A stretch of 11,961 nucleotides of DNA from Nitrosomonadaceae bacterium (GTDB lineage Bacteria > Pseudomonadota > Gammaproteobacteria > Burkholderiales > Nitrosomonadaceae): positions 1 through 11,961 of the forward strand of contig CANIWY010000026.1 in NCBI GenBank assembly GCA_947471695.1, given 5' to 3'. A program made the translations under genes and the position numbers. The first letter of the stretch is position 1; each line of letters opens with the position of its first letter. This document shows, in pieces, positions 6,630 to 11,961 of this stretch. A model generated the notes under the pieces. That model was given only the letters and a program-made list of their open reading frames with translations, was not told the DNA's origin and did no database searches.

Positions 6630-6932
6630 ATGGATCTTACACCAAGAGAAAAGGACAAGCTTCAGATCTTCACAGCCGGTTTAATCGCTGAAAGACGTAA
6701 GGCACGCGGGCTGAAACTGAACTATCCGGAAGCAATTGCACTAATTACTGCTGCAATGTTGGAAGGTGCGCGCGATGGACGTACTGTAGCTGAACTCATG
6801 TCAGCAGGAAGAAAAGTTTTGAAGCGTTCCGATGTAATGGAAGGCATCCCAGAAATGATTCCTGATATTCAGATCGAGGCGACATTTCCAGATGGCAGCA
6901 AGCTGGTAACCGTTCACAACCCAATAGTCTAA
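6630..6932 (+). CDS. ureA: Urease gamma subunit UreA
   Basis: Smallest structural subunit of urease, which hydrolyses urea to ammonia and carbamate in the cytoplasm. UreA packs around UreB and UreC in the (UreABC)3 trimer. Its 100 residues match the usual length of the separate gamma chain. Landmarks are the start MDLTPREKDKL, GLKLNYPEAIAL (27-38), EGARDGRTVAELM (45-57) and the final VHNPI segment. AAGGAG at 6618-6623 lies 6 bases before the ATG, a strong site consistent with high expression. It follows the terminator after ureD and is separated from ureB by 25 bases, so it likely opens the structural-gene transcript. Confidence 0.97.
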   Translation: MDLTPREKDKLQIFTAGLIAERRKARGLKLNYPEAIALITAAMLEGARDGRTVAELMSAGRKVLKRSDVMEGIPEMIPDIQIEATFPDGSKLVTVHNPIV

Positions 6933-6957
6933 ACAGTTTAGAGACGAGGAGATTAAT

Positions 6958-7278
6958 ATGGCTAATCCAATTATTCCAGGGGAAATGTTTGTTCAGCCTG
7001 GTGAAATCGAAATCAATGTTGGTCGCAAGACCAAGAACGTGGCAGTTTCTAATGGGGGTGATCGTCCGGTGCAAGTCGGTTCACACTTTCATTTCTATGA
7101 GGCAAATTCTGCATTGAAGTTCGATCGTGAAAGTGCATACGGTACACGTTTGAACATCATGGCAGGTACATCGGTTCGTTTTGAACCGGGTCAGTCACGC
7201 ACTGTCGAGGTTGTTGAGTTGGCAGGGGATCGCGTTGTATACGGATTCAATCAGAAAGTGATGGGTAAACTTAAATAA
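6958..7278 (+). CDS. ureB: Urease beta subunit UreB
   Basis: Structural beta chain of urease. It contacts UreC and UreA and helps position the mobile lid over the active site. Its 106 residues are the usual length for a separate beta subunit, as opposed to the UreAB fusion of Helicobacter. Landmarks are the start NPIIPGE, GDRPVQVGSHFHFYEAN (34-50) and RLNIMAGTSVRFEPG (64-78). GAGGAG at 6946-6951 gives a strong ribosome site with 6-base spacing. It lies in the ureABC block, 25 bases after ureA and 36 before ureC. Confidence 0.97.
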   Translation: MANPIIPGEMFVQPGEIEINVGRKTKNVAVSNGGDRPVQVGSHFHFYEANSALKFDRESAYGTRLNIMAGTSVRFEPGQSRTVEVVELAGDRVVYGFNQKVMGKLK

Positions 7279-7314
7279 CGACGCATCGTCAACAATTCTT
7301 GAAGGAGAAAAAAC

Positions 7315-9021
7315 ATGACTTTTAAAATTTCCCGTCAGGCCTATGCCGAAATGATGGGGCCAACAACCGGTGATCGGCTGCGTCTTGCTGATTCCGAGCT
7401 TATTATTGAAATCGAAAAGGATTTCACTACCTACGGCGAAGAAGTTAAATTCGGTGGCGGTAAGGTAATCCGTGATGGTATGGGTCAATCTCAGCGGAAT
7501 CATGCTGATGTAATGGACACCGTCATCACCAATGCCGTTATTTTGGATCATTGGGGCATTGTTAAGGCTGATATCGGTATCAAGAACGGCAAGATTGCTT
7601 CCATAGGTAAAGCCGGTAATCCAGATATTCAACCTAACGTCACCATGAACATCGGTGGTGCAACTGAAATTATTGCAGGTGAAGGCTTGATCGTTACTGC
7701 AGGTGGTATAGATACCCACATTCACTTTATTTCGCCACAACAAGCGGAAGATGGAATGATGAATGGTATTACGACCATGCTCGGCGGTGGAACAGGTCCA
7801 GCTGTAGGTACAGCTGCTACGACTTGCACACCAGGACCTTGGCATATCCATTCAATGCTCAGAGCATCTGATGGCATTGTGATGAATCAAGGCTTCTTTG
7901 GTAAGGGTAATGTGAGCTTGCCAACTCCTCTGGAAGAGCAAGTCTTAGCCGGTGCTTGTGGTCTGAAGCTTCACGAAGATTGGGGTACCACCTTCGCTGC
8001 AATTGATAACTGTCTGAACGTTGCTGATAAGTATGATGTGCAAGTTGCTATTCATACCGACACCATCAACGAGGGTGGTTATCTGGAGAATTCTATCGCT
8101 GCAATGAAGGATAGAACCATCCATACCTTCCACACAGAAGGTGCTGGTGGTGGTCATGCTCCAGACATTATCGCAGTTGTCGGTCAAGATAATGTACTGC
8201 CTTCATCAACCAATCCAACCCGTCCTTACACAGTCAACACCCTGGATGAGCATCTTGACATGTTGATGGTTTGCCATCACTTGCATGCCAATATCGCTGA
8301 GGATCTGGCCTTTGCTGAGTCTCGTATCCGTAAGGAAACGATCGCAGCAGAAGACATCCTGCATGATATCGGTGCAATCTCCATGATGTCTTCTGATTCA
8401 CAAGCGATGGGTCGTATCGGTGAAGTGGTTATGCGCACATGGCAAACCGCACACAAGATGAAGACTCAGCGTGGCGCATTGAAAGAAGATACCGCTAAAA
8501 ACGATAACTTCCGTGCAAAGCGTTATGTAGCCAAGTACACGATCAATCCAGCAATTACTCATGGTATTTCACATCTGCTCGGATCGATTGAAGTTGGTAA
8601 GTATGCGGATTTGGTTCTTTGGAGACCTGCTCACTTTGGAGCTAAGCCTTCAATGATTCTGAAGGGCGGCATGATCGCTGCTTCACTGATGGGTGATCCA
8701 AATGCTTCAATTCCAACACCGCAACCAGTTCACTACCGTTACATGTTTGGTGGATTTGGTGGTGGCATCAAGACATCATGCTTCACATTTGCATCGCAAG
8801 CTTCGATTGATGATGGTATTGCTAACAGATTGGGATTGGATAAGAACATTATCCCAATCAAGAATACCCGTAATCTTCGCAAGAAGGACATGATTCACAA
8901 TAGCGCGCTCCCTAAGATGGAAGTTGACCCAGAAACATATGAAGTACGGGCCGATGGTGAGTTGCTGACCTGTGAACCAGTGAAGACTCTGCCGATGACG
9001 CAGAAGTATTTCTTGTTCTAG
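7315..9021 (+). CDS. ureC: Urease alpha (catalytic) subunit UreC
   Basis: Catalytic subunit with the di-nickel centre that hydrolyses urea. Its 568 residues are full length. Relative to the Klebsiella enzyme numbering is shifted by one and every key residue is present: His135 and His137 (THIH), the lysine that becomes carbamylated Lys218 (GLKLHEDWG), His220, His247 (AIHTDT), His273 (TFHTEG), Asp361 (SSDSQAMGR), and the flap residues Cys320 and His321 (VCHHLHANIAED). It should therefore be active once metallated. GAAGGAGA at 7301-7308 is an excellent ribosome site. Codon use is rich in GGT and CGT, as expected for an abundant protein. A hairpin lies just after the stop, and ureE follows 155 bases later. 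Confidence 0.98.
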   Translation: MTFKISRQAYAEMMGPTTGDRLRLADSELIIEIEKDFTTYGEEVKFGGGKVIRDGMGQSQRNHADVMDTVITNAVILDHWGIVKADIGIKNGKIASIGKAGNPDIQPNVTMNIGGATEIIAGEGLIVTAGGIDTHIHFISPQQAEDGMMNGITTMLGGGTGPAVGTAATTCTPGPWHIHSMLRASDGIVMNQGFFGKGNVSLPTPLEEQVLAGACGLKLHEDWGTTFAAIDNCLNVADKYDVQVAIHTDTINEGGYLENSIAAMKDRTIHTFHTEGAGGGHAPDIIAVVGQDNVLPSSTNPTRPYTVNTLDEHLDMLMVCHHLHANIAEDLAFAESRIRKETIAAEDILHDIGAISMMSSDSQAMGRIGEVVMRTWQTAHKMKTQRGALKEDTAKNDNFRAKRYVAKYTINPAITHGISHLLGSIEVGKYADLVLWRPAHFGAKPSMILKGGMIAASLMGDPNASIPTPQPVHYRYMFGGFGGGIKTSCFTFASQASIDDGIANRLGLDKNIIPIKNTRNLRKKDMIHNSALPKMEVDPETYEVRADGELLTCEPVKTLPMTQKYFLF

Positions 9022-9037
9022 ACGTTGTTTGATGGTT

Positions 9038-9065
9038 CGGTCGATCGCATAAAAGCGGTCGACCG
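9038..9065 (+). terminator. Hairpin after ureC, 11-bp stem
   Basis: CGGTCGATCGC (9038-9048) pairs with GCGGTCGACCG (9055-9065) with a single T-G wobble around the loop ATAAAA. TTCTT follows, so the U-tract is short. It could be a leaky terminator or a 3' stabiliser giving the structural genes more message than the accessory genes. Confidence 0.55.
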
Positions 9066-9129
9066 TTCTTAGTATCACCTGTTATATGTCTAACTAGAAG
9101 TGAGTGTGTACCTTCTAACCAATTCTAAA

Positions 9130-9153
9130 TAAATTGAATCTCATTTCAATTTA
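9130..9153 (+). other. AT-only hairpin before ureE
   Basis: TAAATTGAA (9130-9138) and TTCAATTTA (9145-9153) form a perfect 9-bp stem around TCTCAT, followed by ATAAATTTTTTAAA. The T-run gives it some terminator character, but the stem is weak. It could equally be an operator-like palindrome just upstream of the ureE ribosome site. Confidence 0.35.
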
Positions 9154-9176
9154 ATAAATTTTTTAAAGGGCTGTAA

Positions 9177-9728
9177 ATGCTTATCTTGAATAGCAAGGTT
9201 GATCATGCACATACAATATATGCAAAGCTGGTATTGCCATATGAGTTGCGTGAAAACTGTCGACTCCGTACAGCCCTAGCATCGGGTGAAGAGGTTGGGA
9301 TCTTTACAACCCGTGGAACCGTGCTCCGTAATAATGACCTGCTGACAGGTGAGAGTGGCAACGTAGTACAGATTATTGCCGCCCAAGAACCAACATACAA
9401 GGTAAGCTGTGAGACCCCTCACAAACTGCTTCGTTGTGCCTTTCATCTTGGCAATCGCCATACGCAAACCCAGATCGGTGATGGGTTTATCCGCATCGCG
9501 CAGGACTCCGTCTTGAAGTGGATGTTAGAGGGATTGGGTGCAACGGTAGTTGAAGAGTGCGAGCAATTTGAGCCTGAGTCTGGCGCCTATAGTGGTAGTG
9601 GTGGTGGTGAACATGACCACGGTGGCGAAACCCATAGCGATCATGAGCATGGCCATGGCCATGCTCATGGACCACTGGCGCCGATCCCAGTACGTCAGAA
9701 GATTCACCGTCCATCCGATAAGTCGTAA
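9177..9728 (+). CDS. ureE: Urease accessory nickel metallochaperone UreE
   Basis: Cytoplasmic nickel carrier that hands Ni(II) to UreG during urease maturation. The 183 residues comprise an N-terminal peptide-binding domain (about 1-70), a metal-binding domain with the conserved LGNRH (91-95; His95 is the dimer-interface nickel ligand), and a His-rich tail. That tail has eight histidines between 146 and 164 in a Gly/Asp/Glu-rich setting, then PVRQKIHRPS. Such tails bind extra nickel and are variable in the family. AAAGGG lies 6-7 bases before the ATG. The DNA encoding the tail contains a perfect 28-base palindrome. ureF follows after 8 bases. Confidence 0.95.
   Translation: MLILNSKVDHAHTIYAKLVLPYELRENCRLRTALASGEEVGIFTTRGTVLRNNDLLTGESGNVVQIIAAQEPTYKVSCETPHKLLRCAFHLGNRHTQTQIGDGFIRIAQDSVLKWMLEGLGATVVEECEQFEPESGAYSGSGGGEHDHGGETHSDHEHGHGHAHGPLAPIPVRQKIHRPSDKS
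9642..9669. repeat. Perfect 28-base palindrome inside ureE
   Basis: Fourteen bases on each side of the 9655/9656 midpoint are exact reverse complements, centred on GGCCATGGCC. It encodes the densest part of the His-rich tail. His and Gly codons (CAT, GGC) can favour such symmetry, since CAT pairs with ATG and GGC with GCC. It could form a cruciform or a strong mRNA hairpin, or be a by-product of tail repeat expansion. Confidence 0.85.
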
Positions 9729-9736
9729 TCCATAAA

Positions 9737-10414
9737 ATGAATCAGAAAAAACTATTATCCTTATTACAGTTATCAAGCCCATCTCTACCGATCGGTGCCT
9801 ATACCTATTCGCAAGGACTGGAGTCGGCCATCGATCGAGGTACTGTTAAAGATGAAGACACAGCACGTGAATGGATCATTGATTCATTAAGAATCGTCTC
9901 TGACTTTGAAGCTCCGATCCTCTTGCGATTAATGAAGGCCTATGAGGCAAGAGATATAGCAACAGTCATTAATTGGGGCGAGTGTTTTATCGCGGCACGT
10001 GATACGTCTGAACTACGTGCTGAAACTGTTCAGATGGGGTTCTCCCTGGGAAATCTGCTTACGGATCTTAAATTGGTTGATGAGTCTCTGCTTAACATTT
10101 TAACTGCACAGACAGACTTATCCTTGCCCAGTGCATTTGCGTGCGCAACTGTGGCGCTATCGATACCGCATGAAGAGGCGCTCCGTGGGATGTTGTTTTC
10201 AATGATTGAGAACCAAGTACTCGTGTGCGTTAAATCGGTTCCGTTGGGACAGAGAGCAGGACAACATTTATTGTTCTCCCTACATTCTGCAATTGAGAAT
10301 GCGGCCCTTCAGGCAGAAAGCCTCGGGGATGAAGAGTTAACGAACTGGGCACCAGGATTGTCATTATTGTCCATGCAACATGAAGTTCAGTACAGCCGTA
10401 TCTATCGTTCCTAA
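9737..10414 (+). CDS. ureF: Urease accessory protein UreF
   Basis: All-helical maturation factor that binds UreD and recruits UreG, regulating GTP-driven nickel insertion. Its 225 residues match the usual length. Landmarks are SSPSLPIGAYTYSQGLE (13-29), the conserved ARDTSELRAETVQMG (87-101) and the C-terminal HEVQYSRIYRS, all typical of the family. The ATG lies 8 bases after the ureE stop with no recognisable Shine-Dalgarno, so translation is probably coupled to ureE. ureG follows after 25 bases. I see no truncation or missing motif. Confidence 0.95.
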   Translation: MNQKKLLSLLQLSSPSLPIGAYTYSQGLESAIDRGTVKDEDTAREWIIDSLRIVSDFEAPILLRLMKAYEARDIATVINWGECFIAARDTSELRAETVQMGFSLGNLLTDLKLVDESLLNILTAQTDLSLPSAFACATVALSIPHEEALRGMLFSMIENQVLVCVKSVPLGQRAGQHLLFSLHSAIENAALQAESLGDEELTNWAPGLSLLSMQHEVQYSRIYRS

Positions 10415-10439
10415 ATCCTACTCATTAAAAGGTAAAAAT

Positions 10440-11081
10440 ATGTCTATTAAACTGAATCCGTTGCGTGTTGGAATCGGTGGTCCTGTTGGGTCTGGAAAGA
10501 CCGCTCTGTGTGAGGCGCTGAGTAAAAAGATGCGTGACCATTACGACATGGCAGTGATCACAAATGACATTTACACCAAAGAGGATATGGAAATTCTTCT
10601 GAGGGCGAATGCATTACCTGCTGAAAGGTTGATGGGTGTTGAAACGGGTGGATGCCCGCATACCGCGATCAGAGAGGATGCATCGATTAATCTGGAAGCG
10701 ATTTCGCGGATGTCGAAAGATTTCCCGAACCTTGATCTAATCTTGATTGAGTCGGGTGGGGATAACTTGGCCTCTACCTTTAGTCCTGAGCTATCTGACC
10801 TGACCATCTTTGTAATTGATGTTGCTGCTGGGGAGAAGATTCCACGTAAGGGTGGACCTGGAATTACACGTGCAGCTTTACTCGTTATTAATAAGATCGA
10901 TCTGGCTCCTTATGTCGGCGCAAACCTAGAAATAATGGACAGGGATGCAAAGAAACAACGGGGTGATCGACCCTTCGTCTTCACCAACATGCATACAGGT
11001 GAAGGGGTCGACAAGATTGTTGACTTTATAGTTAAGCATGGCTTGCTCGATGAAACAAAAAATGAACGTGCAGTTGCCTAA
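10440..11081 (+). CDS. ureG: Urease accessory GTPase UreG
   Basis: SIMIBI-class GTPase whose hydrolysis drives nickel transfer into apo-urease in the UreDFG complex. The 213 residues show the P-loop GGPVGSGKT (13-21), the metal-binding GGCPH (70-74, Cys72 and His74 being the nickel ligands of the family), LIESGGDN (102-109), and the guanine-specificity NKID (151-154). The frame is open further upstream to an ATG at 10380, but that would overlap ureF by 35 bases and add 20 residues unlike the family. ATG 10440 has AAAAGG about 7 bases upstream and gives the normal N-terminus, so I chose it. The urea channel gene follows after 50 bases without a clear terminator. Confidence 0.96.
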   Translation: MSIKLNPLRVGIGGPVGSGKTALCEALSKKMRDHYDMAVITNDIYTKEDMEILLRANALPAERLMGVETGGCPHTAIREDASINLEAISRMSKDFPNLDLILIESGGDNLASTFSPELSDLTIFVIDVAAGEKIPRKGGPGITRAALLVINKIDLAPYVGANLEIMDRDAKKQRGDRPFVFTNMHTGEGVDKIVDFIVKHGLLDETKNERAVA

Positions 11082-11131
11082 AGTAATTGTTTATTACGTA
11101 TTTATTTAAATAATTTATAGGGGGGTTTATT

Positions 11132-11961
11132 ATGCAATGGGCAGACTCAATTGATAAAGCAATACCACACCCACTCCGAGTAATCTTAAGGGGCGTTGGT
11201 CAGGTATTTTTTTGTTGTAACGCGGTCACGGGGCTAATTTTTTTAGTGGCTTTATATATCGGCGGCATCACTGCGGGCATTGCTGCCACAGTAGGGGTGG
11301 TGAGTAGTACCGTGGCGGCGTATGTACTCGGATTCTCAGATGATGACATTGATGCCGGTCTTTATGGATTTAATGGAACACTTGTAGGTCCTTGCCTCTT
11401 CTTGTTTTTGGAGAATACACCTCAGCTCTGGCTCTATGTAGTTCTAGGATCAATTCTGTCGACCGTAGTACTGGCCGCCTTTATGCGGATTCTTGGCCCA
11501 TATAAGATCCCAGCCTCGACGAGTCCCTTCGTGCTGACATGCTGGATGTTCATGGTGGCTGTTTATTCATTCGAAGGCTTCACCCGTGGGGCGCTCTTGC
11601 CCGCACCGGGCATCCCTAGCGCGATTACTGCTGCTCAAGGAATACCGGTTGATATGTGGTTTACCTCAATAACCAAGGGTGTTGCTGAAGTAATGTTTGC
11701 AGATAGTGTTATTGTAGGTATTCTGTTCTTGATTGGGATCGCAATAGTCTCACTGCGTGGCGCGATCTTAGCCTTTGGGGGTGCGGTGATAGGTGTTGGA
11801 TTCCCACTCGCATTAGGAGCGAATCAAGGTCTGATTGAATTGGGTCTGTATGCATTTAATCCAGTTCTGACCATGATGGCAGTGGGTTGGGTCTTTCTTA
11901 AGCCATCGACGGCCAGTGCGCTACTCGCCGTGTTGGCAGGTTTCTTGACAGTGATATGCCA
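11132..11961 (+). CDS. Urea transporter/channel, UT family (partial, runs off right edge)
   Basis: Inner-membrane channel of the UT family that lets urea diffuse down its gradient into the cytoplasm. The 276 residues visible are very hydrophobic and show the internal duplication of the fold: DAGLYGFNGTLVG (74-86) in the first half and LGLYAFNPVLT (237-247) in the second, and the UT signature KIPASTSPF (125-133, pattern LxxPxxTxPF). The second copy of that signature would lie just past the window. The ATG is 6 bases after a run of six G that serves as ribosome site. It is 50 bases after ureG, probably the last gene of the urease transcript. No ATP-driven UrtABCDE importer is visible, so uptake would be passive and driven by urease. 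The stop codon is outside the window. Confidence 0.92.
   Translation, partial: MQWADSIDKAIPHPLRVILRGVGQVFFCCNAVTGLIFLVALYIGGITAGIAATVGVVSSTVAAYVLGFSDDDIDAGLYGFNGTLVGPCLFLFLENTPQLWLYVVLGSILSTVVLAAFMRILGPYKIPASTSPFVLTCWMFMVAVYSFEGFTRGALLPAPGIPSAITAAQGIPVDMWFTSITKGVAEVMFADSVIVGILFLIGIAIVSLRGAILAFGGAVIGVGFPLALGANQGLIELGLYAFNPVLTMMAVGWVFLKPSTASALLAVLAGFLTVIC

Noticed and set aside
7195..7851. Long minus-strand frame opposite ureB/ureC
   Set aside because: It lies wholly opposite strongly conserved urease genes; its length reflects their codon bias, and the composition is not protein-like.
9487..9782. His-rich frames on both strands around the end of ureE
   Set aside because: They arise from the palindromic His/Gly codons of the ureE tail, which read similarly in other frames.
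10380..10439. Upstream ATG extension of ureG
   Set aside because: It would overlap ureF and add 20 residues foreign to the family; ATG 10440 has a ribosome site and gives the normal UreG start.
11083..11097. GTAAT-TGTTT-ATTAC hairpin between ureG and the urea channel
   Set aside because: A five-pair AT-rich stem is not a credible terminator; the channel gene is more likely cotranscribed.
1..11961. CRISPR arrays, insertion sequences, tRNA or rRNA genes, phage genes
   Set aside because: No regularly spaced repeats, transposase or integrase motifs, cloverleaf or rRNA-like sequence were seen; the gene content is a coherent metabolic locus.

Overview
The window carries an essentially complete urea-utilisation locus of a Gram-negative bacterium, preceded by a three-gene metal-import ABC operon. 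Everything recognisable reads left to right except a partial reading frame at the left edge. An outer-membrane porin, a periplasmic binding protein with a Sec signal, moderate GC content (mid-40s per cent by eye) and the order ureD-ureA-ureB-ureC-ureE-ureF-ureG followed by a UT-family urea channel suggest a proteobacterium. A betaproteobacterial ammonia oxidiser or methylotroph would fit. Comammox Nitrospira also pair a urease with a UT channel and an amide/urea porin, so the taxonomy is an inference and not settled.

Layout. Positions 1-282 hold an unidentified partial gene on the minus strand. Positions 283-1011 are a 0.7 kb gap without a convincing gene, with three GGTAAT-headed AT-rich sites and a small hairpin. 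Positions 1012-3639 encode a cluster A-I (Zn/Mn type) binding protein, its ATPase and its permease, packed with a 7-base gap and then a 1-base overlap. Positions 3640-4127 are a second gap with an exact 16-base direct repeat and a short tandem repeat one helical turn apart. From about 4143 comes an outer-membrane porin that probably starts at TTG. Then follow ureD (5568), ureA (6630), ureB (6958), ureC (7315), ureE (9177), ureF (9737), ureG (10440) and a urea channel that runs off the right edge.

How it works together. Urea would cross the outer membrane through the porin and the inner membrane through the UT channel. UreABC hydrolyses it to ammonia and carbamate. UreD, UreF and UreG deliver nickel to the UreC site with the help of UreE, whose His-rich tail suits it for binding nickel. 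All metal ligands and the active-site residues of UreC are present, so the enzyme should be active. Hairpins after the porin, after ureD (a good intrinsic terminator) and after ureC divide the cluster into expression blocks, with strong Shine-Dalgarno sites before ureA, ureB and ureC.

The gene content belongs to known families and I see no wholly new system. The points most worth a second look are the 28-base perfect palindrome inside the His-tail codons of ureE, the terminator between ureD and ureA, the re-called starts of the porin and ureG, the CxxC pairs of the porin, the unidentified edge gene, and the repeats in the two gaps.
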